A stretch of DNA of 64,000 nucleotides from Pseudomonas sp. H3(2019) (GCF_007713465.1 NZ_VMSG01000011.1:62001-126000), one strand, 5' to 3'. Counted from the stretch's first letter, positions 36,432 to 46,790 are shown. A program made the numbers and translations. The notes: generated by a model not told the origin, from the letters alone.

Positions 36432-37399
36432 GCTTCTTCAGGCGGCAGATCAAGCAAACGCCGGGCCATCTGGCTGGCCGCACGCACCAATGCATCGGTG
36501 ATGCCCGGCTCGGACGCCGCGTGTCCGGCATCGCGGATCACCTGCAGTTCGCTGTTCGGCCAGGCCTGATGCAGTTCCCAGGCATTATCCAGCGGGCAGA
36601 TCACATCGTAACGGCCATGGACGATGACGCCGGGCAAATGGGCGATCTTGCCCATGTCGCGAATCAGCTGATTTGGCTCGAGGAACGCGTTGTTGGTGAA
36701 GTAGTGGCATTCGATCCGGGCGATCGACAACGCGCGCTGCGGCTCGGAGAAGCGGTCGACCACCATCGGGTTTGGCCGCAAGGTCGCCGTGCGGCCTTCC
36801 CAGGTCGACCAGGCCTTGGCCGCGTGCATCTGGGCAATCTGATCGTTGCCGATCAGGCGTTTGTGGAATGCACTCAGCAGGTCGTCGCGCTCGTCGAGCG
36901 GGATCGGCGCGATGTAGTCCTGCCAGTAATCCGGGAACAGCCGGCTCGCGCCGGCCTGGTAGAACCATTCGATTTCCTGCGGGCGGCAGAGAAAGATCCC
37001 GCGCAGGATCAGACCGTGCACCCGCTCCGGGTGGGTTTGTGCGTAGGCCAGGGCCAGGGTCGAACCCCAGGAGCCGCCGAACAGCACCCATTTGTCGATC
37101 CCCAGGTGCTGGCGAATCCGCTCAAGGTCGGCGACCAGATCCCAGGTGGTGTTGTTTTCGAGGTTGGCGTGGGGCGTGGAACGACCGCAGCCGCGCTGAT
37201 CGAAGGTAACGATGCGATACAGGTTCGGGTCGAAGTAACGCCGACTCTGCGCATCGCAACCGGCCCCCGGACCGCCGTGAATGAACACCACCGGCAAGCC
37301 TTCCGGTGAACCGCTTTCGTCGACATACAGCGTGTGTATTGCATCGACGGCCAGATCGTGCCGGGCGTAGGGTTTGATCTGCGGGTACAAAGTCTGCAT
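36428..37399 (-). CDS. pip: Proline iminopeptidase
   Basis: 323-residue alpha/beta hydrolase of peptidase family S33 that removes N-terminal proline. The HGGPG oxyanion motif is followed by DQRGCGRS, nucleophile box GGSWGS, and late Asp/His (GRYDVICP and [10 protein letters not shown]). It begins [19 protein letters not shown], as in other proteobacterial Pip. Operon with dtd. High confidence. Confidence 0.95.
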   Translation of the reverse strand: MQTLYPQIKPYARHDLAVDAIHTLYVDESGSPEGLPVVFIHGGPGAGCDAQSRRYFDPNLYRIVTFDQRGCGRSTPHANLENNTTWDLVADLERIRQHLGIDKWVLFGGSWGSTLALAYAQTHPERVHGLILRGIFLCRPQEIEWFYQAGASRLFPDYWQDYIAPIPLDERDDLLSAFHKRLIGNDQIAQMHAAKAWSTWEGRTATLRPNPMVVDRFSEPQRALSIARIECHYFTNNAFLEPNQLIRDMGKIAHLPGVIVHGRYDVICPLDNAWELHQAWPNSELQVIRDAGHAASEPGITDALVRAASQMARRLLDLPPEEA

Positions 37400-37503
37400 T
37401 GCGCGCTCCGTAAGGGGTCGAGTTCATCCCTGGGGGGACTTCAATTATTCTGCCGTCCGGCATCATAAACCCGAATTACCTGAATGAGCATGCCCACAAA
37501 AAA

Positions 37504-38439
37504 TCAGACTTCGCTTACAAGAAACCGCTGCAAATATGCCAACAGGTTTTCATAGAGCAGATCCACTTCCGCAACCTGGCCCCGGCCCCGCAAACACCCG
37601 TGAATCAGCCCCGTGCCCGAATACAGACTGACCTCACCCTCTGCGGCTTCGAGTCGCCGGGCATAACTGACGCCGTCGTCGCGTAGCGGGTCGAACTGCG
37701 CGACGGCGATCATCGTCGGTGGCAAACCGCTGAAATCATCGGCGAGCAATGGCATGGCGTAGGCCGACGGGTGCCGCGTACCGCGCAAGTACAACGCGTG
37801 ATAGCAATCCAGGTCGCTGCTGCTGAGTAGCGGCGCGTCGGCACATTCGCTACGCGATGGAAGCCTGGCGTCACCGCCCAGTCCTGGGTAAATCAAGACT
37901 TGTGCGCAGGGCAGGCGCTCACCCCGGTCACGCAATGCCAGGCACAACGCAGCGGCAAGATTGCCACCGGCGCTGTCACCGGCCACCAGCATCCGCCCGG
38001 CGTCCAACGCAAACGGGCCCGCCCCCGCGCACAACGCTTGCCAGATGCTCAGGCAGTCATCGAACGCCGCCGGAAATGGATGCTCCGGTGCCAGTCGGTA
38101 ATCGACGGCAATCACCAGCACGCCCAAAACCGCCGACAACTCACTGCAGATGAAGTCGTGCGAGTCCAGATCCCCCACCACCCAGCCACCACCGTGCAGA
38201 TAAAGGATGCACGGCCAACCCGAATCCGGCGGCGCAACCGCTGGCTGGTAAGACCGGACACGAACGCCTTCCAGCGTAAAGTCCGCGACCTCCAGCCCGT
38301 CCGGGCGAGCCGGGGTAAATGCCCGGCACATTCGACTGTAAGCCTGACGCAGCCCGTCCAGGCTGCTGTCAGGGCTGTTGAAGCTGAGGGTTCTCTCGAC
38401 AAATGCCGAGAGCTGCGCAGAGATCGGATAGTCAGGCAT
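37504..38439 (-). CDS. Alpha/beta hydrolase, hormone-sensitive-lipase-like esterase
   Basis: About 311-residue cytoplasmic esterase of the HSL (bacterial family IV) group: oxyanion motif HGGGW, YRLAPEHPFPAA, nucleophile box GDSAGG, Asp in AQFDPLRDDG and His in LIHGCLR. The ATG at 38439 (MPDYPISAQL) has GAGAA upstream. A GTG at 38454, abutting the upstream gene's stop, would add five residues. It is directly downstream of the choline-type binding protein and probably co-transcribed. Natural substrate unknown; a short-chain ester is typical for the family. Confidence 0.87.
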   Translation of the reverse strand: MPDYPISAQLSAFVERTLSFNSPDSSLDGLRQAYSRMCRAFTPARPDGLEVADFTLEGVRVRSYQPAVAPPDSGWPCILYLHGGGWVVGDLDSHDFICSELSAVLGVLVIAVDYRLAPEHPFPAAFDDCLSIWQALCAGAGPFALDAGRMLVAGDSAGGNLAAALCLALRDRGERLPCAQVLIYPGLGGDARLPSRSECADAPLLSSSDLDCYHALYLRGTRHPSAYAMPLLADDFSGLPPTMIAVAQFDPLRDDGVSYARRLEAAEGEVSLYSGTGLIHGCLRGRGQVAEVDLLYENLLAYLQRFLVSEV

Positions 38440-38454
38440 AAGGTTCTCGGCCAC

Positions 38455-39402
38455 TCAGAGCTTCAGGCTGGTCTGTACCGCCTTCACACCGTCCTGGCCA
38501 TCGAAACTGCTGACACCCGCCAACCAACGCTGAAGATCCTCGGGATGGTCACGCAGCCATTGCCGGGCGACTTCCTGTGCAGTCTTGCGCTCCATGATCG
38601 GCACCATCAACTGGCTTTCCTGAGCGGCGGTGAACGTCAGGTTTTCCAACAGACGGTTCACGTTCGGGCAACGCTGGGCATAATCCGGCGCGGTCACGGT
38701 CGAAACCGTCGCCGCACCTTCGTTAGGGCCGTAGACATCCTCGCTGCCGGTCAGGTAGTTGATCTTCATGTTGATGTTCATTGGATGCGGGGTCCAGCCG
38801 ACGAACACCACGAACTCCTTGCGATTGACCGCCCGCTGCACCGCGGCCAGCATCCCGGCCTCGCCAGACTCGATCAGTTTGAAGTCCTTGAGGCCGAAGT
38901 GATTGGTCTCGATCATGGTTTTGATCGTGGTGTTGGCACCGCTGCCCGGCTCGATGCCGTAAATCTTCGCACCCAACTGGTCTTTGAATCTGGCGATATC
39001 ACCGAAGGTTTTCAGGCCCGCTGCCGCGACATAGTCAGGCACCGCGAGGGTGGCCTGGGCGTCAGACAGGCTGGGCTTGTCCATGACTTTGAGTTGATTG
39101 GCGGCGATGAATGGCGCGATATTCTTGTCCATCGCGGGCTTCCAGTAGCCGAGGAAGATATCCAGGCGTTTGTCGCGGATGCCGGCGAAGATGATTTGCT
39201 GCACGGCGCTGGTTTGCTTGCTTTCATAGCCAAGTCCGCTGAGCAAGACATCGGCCATGCCACTGGTGGCGATCACGTCGGTCCAGTTGACCACGCCCAT
39301 GCGCACGGATTGGCAGGACGCCGGTTCGCTGGCAAAGGTGTTGGCGCTCAGGAGTGCGGTGCCGGTGAGGATTAACAGACAGCGGTTGAACAGTCGTTTC
39401 AT
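38455..39402 (-). CDS. Quaternary-amine (choline/betaine-type) ABC binding protein, orphan
   Basis: 315-residue periplasmic binding protein of the ProX/ChoX/OpuAC type: signal peptide (LFNRCLLILTGTALLSANTFA), then VRMGVVNWTDVIATSGMADVLLSGLGYE and FLGYWKPAMD, with VGWTPHPMN late in the protein. Aromatic residues in these motifs form the cation-pi box for choline, betaine or carnitine in the family. No permease or ATPase gene adjoins it; its neighbour is an esterase. Pseudomonas is known to use orphan binding proteins (CaiX, BetX) with the CbcWV core transporter. The ligand cannot be fixed from sequence. Confidence 0.87.
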   Translation of the reverse strand: MKRLFNRCLLILTGTALLSANTFASEPASCQSVRMGVVNWTDVIATSGMADVLLSGLGYESKQTSAVQQIIFAGIRDKRLDIFLGYWKPAMDKNIAPFIAANQLKVMDKPSLSDAQATLAVPDYVAAAGLKTFGDIARFKDQLGAKIYGIEPGSGANTTIKTMIETNHFGLKDFKLIESGEAGMLAAVQRAVNRKEFVVFVGWTPHPMNINMKINYLTGSEDVYGPNEGAATVSTVTAPDYAQRCPNVNRLLENLTFTAAQESQLMVPIMERKTAQEVARQWLRDHPEDLQRWLAGVSSFDGQDGVKAVQTSLKL

Positions 39403-39534
39403 CGGGAGGGCTCGCTCGGCAGCAGGTTATTGTGGGCCCGGTGTCTTTGTGCACCGTGCCCACAACGTTACGCAGCCAAGCTTGCGCCAAAACGCCCTGT
39501 GGCGACTGTGTTTTGCACAGTGGCGACTGCAACC

Positions 39535-39636
39535 GATCGTTCCCATGCTCTGCGTGGGAATGCAGCCCGTGACGCTCCGCGTCACTGGACGCGGAGCGTC
39601 CCTTGAGGCATTCCCACGCAGAGCGTGGGAACGATC
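39535..39636. repeat. REP doublet, GTTCCCACGC family
   Basis: Near-identical to the copy at 10167, including the inner GTGACGCTCCGCGTCACTGGACGCGGAGCGTC. It begins the 3' side of hutG (stop at 39640) and probably protects or ends the hut mRNA. Confidence 0.85.
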
Positions 39637-39639
39637 AAG

Positions 39640-40443
39640 TTACGTTGGGTAGTGCTTCTGCCTCCAGGCCAGCAATCCTTGCAGCAACTCTTTGAGCACC
39701 ACCTGCGTCGGTGCCGCCAGGTCAGGCCGATAGCGGAACGGTTCGACCTCTTCCATGTAAGTGCACTGCCCCAGCTCCAGCTGCACCGCATGGATGTTCT
39801 CGGCCGGGTTGCCGTAATGACGGGTAATGTGGCCGCCCTTGAAACGCCCATTGAGTACATGGCTGTAATCCGTGTGCCGAGCGCAGATGGCTTCCAGCTG
39901 GCTGGCCAGCTGTGGATCGCAACTGGCGCCGTTGAACGTGCCGAGATTGAAGTCCGGCAGCTTGCCGTCAAACAGGTGCGGGATCACCGAACGGATCGAA
40001 TGCGCATCGAACAACAGCGCATAACCGAACTCGGCTTTCAGCCGCGCCAGTTCTTGCTGCAAGGTGTTGTGGTACGGCGTCCAGACGTTCTCCAGGTACG
40101 TCGCGCGCTCCTGTACCGACGGTTCCAGCCCTTCGCGGAACAACGGCACGCCGTCGAACAACGTTGCCGGGTACAAACCGGTCGTCGCGCCGACATACAT
40201 CGGCTTGTCGTCGGACGGCCGGTTGAGGTCGATGACGAACCGCGAATACTCGGCGGCCAGGGTGCTGGCACCCAGCTCGGCGGCGAACTCGTAGAGCGTG
40301 GGAATATGCCAGTCAGTGTCCGGCAGGCTTTGTGCCTCAGGGATCAAACCAGCTTCAACCGCAGGCGTCAGACGCACACCAGCGTGAGGCATGCTGATCA
40401 GCAGCGGCACCCGGCCTTGTTTGAAGTTCAGAACCTTATCCAC
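39640..40443 (-). CDS. hutG: N-formylglutamate deformylase
   Basis: Last step of the five-step histidine route: N-formyl-L-glutamate to glutamate and formate. 267 residues of the FGase family, with SMPHAG near the N-terminus, DAHSI and the ARHTDYSHVLNGRFKGG segment. The GTG at 40443 has AGGAGA six bases upstream and lies 10 bases after the hutI stop. An ORF extension to 40620 overlaps hutI in another frame and is rejected. It agrees with hutF in this window: formiminoglutamate is deiminated, then deformylated. Confidence 0.94.
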   Translation of the reverse strand: MDKVLNFKQGRVPLLISMPHAGVRLTPAVEAGLIPEAQSLPDTDWHIPTLYEFAAELGASTLAAEYSRFVIDLNRPSDDKPMYVGATTGLYPATLFDGVPLFREGLEPSVQERATYLENVWTPYHNTLQQELARLKAEFGYALLFDAHSIRSVIPHLFDGKLPDFNLGTFNGASCDPQLASQLEAICARHTDYSHVLNGRFKGGHITRHYGNPAENIHAVQLELGQCTYMEEVEPFRYRPDLAAPTQVVLKELLQGLLAWRQKHYPT

Positions 40444-40453
40444 AACTGCTCTC

Positions 40454-41659
40454 CTATAACTCGACTTCAACGCCGTGACGCACGACGCGTTTTTCCAGGT
40501 CACCGCCCAACCAGTACGACAGGTCGGCTGGACGATCGATCTGCCAGGCCACGAAGTCGGCGACTTTGCCGACTTCAAGCGAACCGTGGGTGCGCTCCAT
40601 GCCCAATGCCGTGGCGGCATGAATGGTCGCGCCGGCCAGCGCCTCTTCCGGGGTCATGCGGAAACAGGTGCAGGCCATGTTCAACATCAACCGAACCGAC
40701 AACGCCGGCGAGGTGCCAGGGTTGAGGTCGCTGGCAATGGCGATTTTCACCCTGTGCTTGCGCAAGGCATCCATCGGCGGCAATTGGGTTTCACGCAGGA
40801 AGTAGAAGGCTCCTGGCAGCAACACGGCAACGGTCCCGGAGGCCGCCATCGCGATGGCGTCCTCTTCGGTCATAAACTCCAGATGGTCGGCCGACAGAGC
40901 GTGATAACGCGCCGCCAGGCTGGAGCCGTGCAAGGACGACAGTTGCTCGGCATGCAGCTTCACCGGCAAACCGAGCTTCTGCGCGGCGACGAACACGCGC
41001 TCGACCTGCGCTGGCGAAAACGCCAGGTATTCGCAGAACGCATCCACCGCATCCACCAGGCCTTCGGCGGCCAGCGCCGGCAGCATTTCGCTGCAGATAT
41101 GGTCGATGTAGTCGTCGGCGCGGTCGGCGTACTCTGGCGGCAAGGCGTGAGCGGCCAGGCAGGTGCTGCGTACACTGACCGGCAGTTCGGCGCCGAGACG
41201 ACGGATCACCCGCAGGATCTTCCGCTCACTGGCGAGGTCGAGGCCATAACCGGATTTCATCTCGATGCTGGTCACGCCGTCACGCAGCAGGCTTTTCAGA
41301 CGTTTCTTCGCGCTGGCGAACAGCGCGTCCTCGGTCGCCGCACGCGTGGCGCGCACGGTGCTGGCGATGCCACCACCGGCCGCTGCGATCTCCGCGTAGC
41401 TCACGCCTTGCAGGCGTTGCTCGAACTCGCCGCTGCGGTTGCCACCGAACACCGTGTGGGTATGGCAGTCGATCAGGCCCGGAGTGACCCAGGCCCCCGC
41501 GAGGTCATGGACCTCGGGGTACTCGCCGGACGGCAGCTCGCTACGTGGGCCGATCCACTCAATGTGCGCTCCTGACGTCACGATGGCGGCATCCTCGATG
41601 ATCGAGTAAGTACCCTGCGCCATGCTTGCAACGTGGCAGTGTTGCCAGAGAGTTTTCAT
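40454..41659 (-). CDS. hutI: Imidazolonepropionase
   Basis: Third step of histidine degradation: opens imidazolone-propionate to formiminoglutamate. 401-residue amidohydrolase-superfamily metalloenzyme with the metal motif [10 protein letters not shown], further His ligands in [10 protein letters not shown], and Asp in [10 protein letters not shown]. It starts 16 bases after the hutT stop, forming a hutT-hutI-hutG cluster. High confidence. Confidence 0.97.
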   Translation of the reverse strand: MKTLWQHCHVASMAQGTYSIIEDAAIVTSGAHIEWIGPRSELPSGEYPEVHDLAGAWVTPGLIDCHTHTVFGGNRSGEFEQRLQGVSYAEIAAAGGGIASTVRATRAATEDALFASAKKRLKSLLRDGVTSIEMKSGYGLDLASERKILRVIRRLGAELPVSVRSTCLAAHALPPEYADRADDYIDHICSEMLPALAAEGLVDAVDAFCEYLAFSPAQVERVFVAAQKLGLPVKLHAEQLSSLHGSSLAARYHALSADHLEFMTEEDAIAMAASGTVAVLLPGAFYFLRETQLPPMDALRKHRVKIAIASDLNPGTSPALSVRLMLNMACTCFRMTPEEALAGATIHAATALGMERTHGSLEVGKVADFVAWQIDRPADLSYWLGGDLEKRVVRHGVEVEL

Positions 41660-41675
41660 CCTTGGCCTCCGTTAG

Positions 41676-43082
41676 TTATCGATGAGAAAAAGAAGGATCA
41701 CGCGCAACCAGGGCCGCCTGCCCTGCCGCCGGTTTGACCCACGTCAGATAGGCCAGCACCAGCAACACGATCCAGACCACGCCGACGATCAGCGCCGCTT
41801 GGGTATCCGGGAAATAACCCAGCACGCCGAAGACAAACAGCATGAAGGCAATCGCCGCCATCGGCGCATAAGGCCAGAACGGTACCGGGAATTTCAGCTG
41901 TGCCACTTGCTCGGCGGTCATGGAGCGACGCATCGCCACCTGAGTGAACAAAATCATCAGCCAGACCCAGACGGTAGCGAAGGTCGCAATGGACGCGATC
42001 AACAGAAAGACGTTTTCCGGGATCAGGTAGTTCAGCAACACGCCCAGCAGCAGCGCAACGCTCATCACCACCACGGTCATCCACGGCACGCCATTGCGCG
42101 ACAGGCGGGCGAAGCCCTTCGGTGCGTGCCCTTGCTGGGCCAGACCGAACATCATGCGGCCAGCGCCGAAGATGTCACTGTTGATCGCCGAAATCGCCGC
42201 CGTAATCACCACAATATTAAGGATGGTGGCCGCCGAGCTGATCCCCAGCTTATCGAAGATCTGCACGAACGGGCTGCCCTGGCCACCGATCTGCTGCCAA
42301 GGAAAGATCGACATCAGCACCACCATCGTCAGCACGTAGAACAGCAGAATCCGCAACGGTACGGCGTTGATTGCACGAGGCAGCACGTGCTGCGGGTCTT
42401 TGGCCTCACCTGCGGTGACGCCAATGATTTCAATACCGCCAAACGCAAACATCACCACCGCGAACGAAGCGATCAGACCGCCCATGCCATTGGGCATGAA
42501 GCCGCCTTGGGTCCAGAGGTTGCTGATGTCGGTCACTTGGCCAGGGGCCGTGCTGATACCGAACAGCATGATGCCGAAGCCCCCGAGGATCATCGCAACG
42601 ATGGCGGCGACCTTGAGCAGCGACAGCCAGAACTCCATTTCACCGAAGACTTTGACGTTGCACAGGTTCAAGCCGCCGACGATGGAAACGACGCCCAATA
42701 CCCAAATCCAGCGAGAGACTTCCGGGAACCAGAAGCCCATGTAAATACCGAACGCAGTGACGTCGGCCATGCCGACGATGACCATTTCGAATGCGTACGT
42801 CCATCCGAGGATGAAGCCTGCCATCGGTCCCAGGTAAGTGCTGGCGTATTGACCGAAAGAACCTGCGACCGGGTTGTGCACGGCCATCTCGCCAAGGGCG
42901 CGCATGACCATGAACACCGCTGCGCCACCAATCAGGTAGGCAAGCAGCACCGCAGGACCGGCCATCTGGATGGCCGAGGCAGAACCGTAAAACAGCCCGG
43001 TGCCGATCGCCGCCCCCAGCGCCATGAAGCGAATATGTCGGGCCGATAGCCCGCGTTTCAAGCCGTTTGCTGGCTTTTGCAT
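41676..43082 (-). CDS. hutT: Histidine permease, APC superfamily
   Basis: 468-residue amino-acid permease with about 12 transmembrane segments of the AAT family ([23 protein letters not shown] near the N-terminus; [13 protein letters not shown] in the conserved central region). The name comes from its place between hutH and hutI; HutT is the main histidine importer in P. fluorescens and P. putida hut clusters. A REP doublet separates it from hutH upstream. Family certain; histidine specificity inferred from context. Confidence 0.88.
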   Translation of the reverse strand: MQKPANGLKRGLSARHIRFMALGAAIGTGLFYGSASAIQMAGPAVLLAYLIGGAAVFMVMRALGEMAVHNPVAGSFGQYASTYLGPMAGFILGWTYAFEMVIVGMADVTAFGIYMGFWFPEVSRWIWVLGVVSIVGGLNLCNVKVFGEMEFWLSLLKVAAIVAMILGGFGIMLFGISTAPGQVTDISNLWTQGGFMPNGMGGLIASFAVVMFAFGGIEIIGVTAGEAKDPQHVLPRAINAVPLRILLFYVLTMVVLMSIFPWQQIGGQGSPFVQIFDKLGISSAATILNIVVITAAISAINSDIFGAGRMMFGLAQQGHAPKGFARLSRNGVPWMTVVVMSVALLLGVLLNYLIPENVFLLIASIATFATVWVWLMILFTQVAMRRSMTAEQVAQLKFPVPFWPYAPMAAIAFMLFVFGVLGYFPDTQAALIVGVVWIVLLVLAYLTWVKPAAGQAALVARDPSFSHR

Positions 43083-43119
43083 TTCTCGTCCTTAGTTATT
43101 CTTGTCGACGCAAAATCGA

Positions 43120-43183
43120 ATCGCGAGCAGGCTCGCTCCCACAGGTTCAGCGTAATCCTTGTGGGAGCGAGCCTGCTCGCGAT
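43120..43183. repeat. REP doublet, GTGGGAGCGAGC family
   Basis: ATCGCGAGCAGGCTCGCTCCCACAG and its inverted copy TGTGGGAGCGAGCCTGCTCGCGAT with only about 16 bases between. It lies between hutH and hutT. Confidence 0.85.
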
Positions 43184-43190
43184 GGGGCCA

Positions 43191-44723
43191 TTACAGGCTA
43201 GGCAGCAACTTCGCCATCACCAGCTCATTCAGGCAGCGCGAAGCCAGCAGCTCGCTTGCGGCGTTGATGTCCGGCGCAAAAAAACGGTCCTTCTCGTAGA
43301 ACGGTACTTTGGCGCGCAGGGTGCTGCGAGCTTTTTCCAGTTTCGACGAAGTCTTCAGACCGTCGCGCAGGTCCAGGCCCTGGCAGGCAGCCAGCCACTC
43401 GACAGCCAGAACGCCGCGAGTGTTTTCAGCCATTTCCCACAGACGCTTGCCAGCGGCCGGGGCCATGGAAACGTGGTCTTCCTGGTTGGCGGACGTCGGC
43501 AGGCTGTCTACCGAATGCGGATGCGCCAGTGCCTTGTTTTCGCTGGCCAGAGCTGCCGCAGTCACCTGAGCGATCATGAAGCCGGAGTTCACGCCACCGT
43601 TGGCCACCAGGAACGGCGGCAGTTGCGACATGTGCTTGTCCATCATCAGCGAGATGCGACGCTCGCTCAGGGAGCCGATTTCAGCGATGGCCAGAGCCAT
43701 GTTGTCGGCCGCCATGGCAACCGGTTCGGCGTGGAAGTTACCGCCGGAGATCACATCACCTTCAGCAGCGAATACCAACGGGTTATCCGATACGGCGTTG
43801 GCTTCGATCGCCAGCACTTCAGCGGCCTGACGGAACTGAGTCAGGCAGGCGCCCATGACTTGTGGCTGGCAGCGCAGCGAGTACGGGTCCTGAACCTTTT
43901 CGCAGTTCTGGTGCGAATCGGAGACTTCACTGCGCTCGCCCAGCAGGTCGCGGTAAGCGGCAGCAGCATCGATCTGGCCTTTTTGGCCACGAGCCGCGTG
44001 GATACGCGCATCGAACGGCGAGCGCGAGCCCAGCACCGCTTCAACGGTCAGACCGCCAAGGGCCAGGGCACCAGCGAACAGGTCTTCGCCTTCGAACAGG
44101 CCACGCAGCGCGTAAGCGGTGGACACCTGAGTACCGTTAAGCAGCGCCAGACCTTCTTTGGCCGCCAGAGTCAGCGGCTTGAGGCCAGCCACTTCCAGCG
44201 CTTCGGTCGCTTGCAGCCATTGGCCTTTGTAGCGAGCCTTGCCTTCGCCCAGCAGCACCAGCGACATGTGGGCCAGCGGCGCGAGGTCACCGGAAGCACC
44301 GACCGAACCTTTCAACGGAATGTGCGGGTAAACCTCGGCGTTGATCAGAGCGATCAGCGCGTCGATCACCACCCGGCGAATGCCGGAGAAACCACGGCTC
44401 AGGCTGTTGACCTTGAGCACCATGATCAGACGTACCAACGCATCGCTGATCGGCTCACCAACACCGGCAGCGTGGGACAGCACCAGCGAGCGCTGGAGGT
44501 TTTCCAGGTCTTCGCTGGCAATGCGGGTCGAAGCCAACAGGCCGAAACCGGTGTTGATGCCGTACGCGGTACGGTTTTCCACGAGGATCTGTTCCACGCA
44601 GGCAACACTGGCTTCGATTTGGGCCGAGGCACTGTCGTCGAGACGGACGTTGACCGGTTGCTGATAAACAGCGCGCAGTTGGGCAAGACTCAGTTGGCCA
44701 GGGATAAGATTCAGAGCAGTCAC
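43191..44723 (-). CDS. hutH: Histidine ammonia-lyase (histidase)
   Basis: First step of histidine degradation: L-histidine to urocanate and ammonia. 510 residues. The self-forming MIO prosthetic group derives from Ala143-Ser144-Gly145 in [12 protein letters not shown]. Tyr and active-site residues lie in [11 protein letters not shown]. The start is GTG at 44723 with AAGGAG seven bases upstream. There is a single hutH gene here, whereas some P. fluorescens strains have two. A short hairpin lies just upstream of the ribosome site. Confidence 0.97.
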   Translation of the reverse strand: MTALNLIPGQLSLAQLRAVYQQPVNVRLDDSASAQIEASVACVEQILVENRTAYGINTGFGLLASTRIASEDLENLQRSLVLSHAAGVGEPISDALVRLIMVLKVNSLSRGFSGIRRVVIDALIALINAEVYPHIPLKGSVGASGDLAPLAHMSLVLLGEGKARYKGQWLQATEALEVAGLKPLTLAAKEGLALLNGTQVSTAYALRGLFEGEDLFAGALALGGLTVEAVLGSRSPFDARIHAARGQKGQIDAAAAYRDLLGERSEVSDSHQNCEKVQDPYSLRCQPQVMGACLTQFRQAAEVLAIEANAVSDNPLVFAAEGDVISGGNFHAEPVAMAADNMALAIAEIGSLSERRISLMMDKHMSQLPPFLVANGGVNSGFMIAQVTAAALASENKALAHPHSVDSLPTSANQEDHVSMAPAAGKRLWEMAENTRGVLAVEWLAACQGLDLRDGLKTSSKLEKARSTLRAKVPFYEKDRFFAPDINAASELLASRCLNELVMAKLLPSL

Positions 44724-44750
44724 ATTTATTCTCCTTTTGAGAGTTTTTAT

Positions 44751-44768
44751 GCTCTTTATATTAAGAGC
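44751..44768. promoter_or_regulatory. Short palindrome in the hutH leader
   Basis: GCTCTT - TATATT - AAGAGC, about 28 bases upstream of the hutH GTG and close to its ribosome site. It could be a regulator site or an mRNA hairpin. The rest of the 215-base gap between hutV and hutH shows no gene. Confidence 0.4.
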
Positions 44769-44938
44769 AGTTAACTAACCAGACGCTCCGGATGATTCCG
44801 TTGTCCGTCGCTGCCCGCTTCTTGAGGGGGTGGCGCCTTGGCACGCTGGCTTTTGTAGAAATCAGTACAGCTTGGGTAACGCGGTTTACAGCAGTATCGG
44901 GTCTTTCAAAATCAATTCAGCCTGGAACATGACCTCTC

Positions 44939-45763
44939 TTAAACCGTCGCCGCACGACGCTGGACAAACCGGTCGACGTATTCATCGGCCGGCGAGTGAA
45001 GGATCTCTTTCGGCGTGCCGACCTGGATCAACCGCCCATCCTTGAGAATCGCAATCCGGTTGCCAATGCGTACGGCTTCATCGAGGTCGTGGGTGATGAA
45101 CACGATGGTCTTGTGCAGCGTCTGTTGCAGTTCGAGCAACTGGTCCTGCATCTCGGCGCGGATCAGCGGGTCAAGGGCACTGAACGCTTCATCCATCAGA
45201 ATGATGTCGGTGTCCGCCGCCAGGGCGCGGGCCAGGCCCACACGCTGACGCATACCGCCTGACAGCTGATGCGGGTATTTGTTTTCGTAGCCTTGAAGGC
45301 CCACGGTGTTGATCCAGTGCTGCGCGCGCTCGGCGCACACTTGCTTGCTTTCACCACGCACTTTCAAACCGTAGGCAACGTTGTCCAGTACGTTCTTGTG
45401 GGGCAACAGGCCGAAGCTCTGGAACACCATGCTGATCTTGTGCCGACGAAATTCGCGCAGGGCCTCCATGTCGTATTGCAGGATGTCCACGCCATCCACC
45501 AGGATCACGCCGCTGGTCGGGTCGATCAGGCGGTTGATGTGACGTACCAGTGTCGACTTGCCGGAACCCGACAAGCCCATGATCACGAATATCTCGCCGG
45601 TAGCGATGCTCAGTGACAGATCATTCACGCCTATCACGCAGCCGGTCTCGGCCAGTACCTGATCCTTGCTCTTGTTCTGTCGGATCATGTTCAGCGCGTC
45701 GGCCGAACGGTCACCGAAAATCTTGAAAACGTTTTTGACTTCGATCTTGGCGGCGCTGTTCAT
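44939..45763 (-). CDS. hutV: Histidine/quaternary-amine-type ABC transporter, ATP-binding protein
   Basis: 274-residue ATPase of the ProV/OpuAA type: Walker A GLSGSGKST, Q-loop FQSFGLLPH, signature LSGGMRQR, Walker B IILMDEA, switch His ITHDLDEA. It lacks the C-terminal CBS pair of osmosensing ProV homologues, ending HSPADEYVDRFVQRRAATV, which fits HutV. It overlaps hutW by four bases. The assignment to histidine uptake rests on lying within the hut cluster. Confidence 0.88.
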   Translation of the reverse strand: MNSAAKIEVKNVFKIFGDRSADALNMIRQNKSKDQVLAETGCVIGVNDLSLSIATGEIFVIMGLSGSGKSTLVRHINRLIDPTSGVILVDGVDILQYDMEALREFRRHKISMVFQSFGLLPHKNVLDNVAYGLKVRGESKQVCAERAQHWINTVGLQGYENKYPHQLSGGMRQRVGLARALAADTDIILMDEAFSALDPLIRAEMQDQLLELQQTLHKTIVFITHDLDEAVRIGNRIAILKDGRLIQVGTPKEILHSPADEYVDRFVQRRAATV

Positions 45764-46611
45764 TGGCTCACCTCATGCCGTGGACGACCGTAGGCTTGAG
45801 TAATGCGGTCAATGACCACCGCCAGAATCACGATCGCCAGACCGGCTTCAAGACCGCGTCCGACATTGAGGGTCTGGATACCCACCAGCACGTCTTCGCC
45901 CAGACCACGCGCACCGATCATTGAAGCGATCACCACCATCGACAGAGCCATCATGGTGGTCTGGTTGATCCCGGCCATGATGCTCGGCAGCGCCAGCGGC
46001 AGTTGCACGCCAAACAGTTGCTGCCAGCGGTTGGCACCGAAGGCATTGATCGCTTCCATGACTTCGCGATCGACCTGGCGAATGCCCAGATCGGTCAGAC
46101 GAATCAGCGGCGGTACAGCGTAGATCACCGTGGCGAAAATCGCCGGGACCTTGCCCAGACCGAACAGCATCAGCACCGGAATCAGGTACACGAAGCTGGG
46201 CATGGTTTGCATGATGTCGAGCAGCGGCATCAACACTGAACGCAGGCGATTGCTGCGCGCCGAGAGAATGCCCAACGGAATGCCGATCAGCACCGAAATA
46301 ACCGTCGCCACCAGCATCAATGCCAACGTTTGCATGAGCTTGTCCCAGAGGCCGACAGCGCCCACCAGAAACAGCAAACCCACGATCACCGCCGTCGTCA
46401 CCAGCTTGCGGGTGGCGTGCCAGGCGATGCCGGCAACGATCACCAGCATCAACCACCACGGCGCCGCGCGCAGCAGGCCTTCGAGGTTGACGATGGCCCA
46501 GAGCAAGGTGTCGGAGATGTGGCGGAACACATCCCCGTAGTTGACGACCAGCGAATCAACCCAAACGTTGACCCGGTCTGCGATGGAAAAGGTGAAGCTT
46601 TCAGGAAACAT
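45760..46611 (-). CDS. hutW: Histidine/quaternary-amine-type ABC transporter, permease
   Basis: 283-residue ProW-type permease with about six helices; the EAA loop reads EAINAFGANRWQQLFGVQLPLALPSIMAGINQ. The start ATG at 46611 follows GAGAG. In the usual cluster a binding-protein gene (hutX) lies directly upstream. Here only its last codons remain (46682-46790), so the permease has no intact partner gene at this locus. Confidence 0.88.
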   Translation of the reverse strand: MFPESFTFSIADRVNVWVDSLVVNYGDVFRHISDTLLWAIVNLEGLLRAAPWWLMLVIVAGIAWHATRKLVTTAVIVGLLFLVGAVGLWDKLMQTLALMLVATVISVLIGIPLGILSARSNRLRSVLMPLLDIMQTMPSFVYLIPVLMLFGLGKVPAIFATVIYAVPPLIRLTDLGIRQVDREVMEAINAFGANRWQQLFGVQLPLALPSIMAGINQTTMMALSMVVIASMIGARGLGEDVLVGIQTLNVGRGLEAGLAIVILAVVIDRITQAYGRPRHEVSQ

Positions 46612-46681
46612 AAGAGACTCTCAATCAAGTGGATGTAGCGAACGTCCCGGCCAGCCTCTCGGTGAGCCGGGAGGTATCTGC

Positions 46682-46790
46682 CTACAGTTCCGCGTTGATT
46701 TTCCTGGCAGTGTCGGTGGTGACCCGCAACTGCCAGATCTCAGGATGTGCCTTCATGAAGATCTTCGCCAGTTTCGTCCAGTCAGATTGC
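46682..46790 (-). pseudogene. hutX: Remnant of hutX (binding protein), 3' end only
   Basis: On the minus strand, about 35 codons read QQSDWTKLAKIFMKAHPEIWQLRV... (in part) and end ...KINAEL before a TAG stop at 46682. There is no start codon or ribosome site, and the frame runs into the 3' end of the permease gene at 46782 in another frame. The stretch keeps coding character and lies exactly where hutX should be, 70 bases upstream of hutW. I read it as the tail of a binding-protein gene whose front was deleted. Identity as HutX is by position, not by alignment. Confidence 0.65.

Noticed and set aside
38439..38454. GTG at 38454 as the esterase start
   Set aside because: It would directly abut the upstream stop codon and has a weaker ribosome site than the ATG at 38439, though it cannot be excluded.
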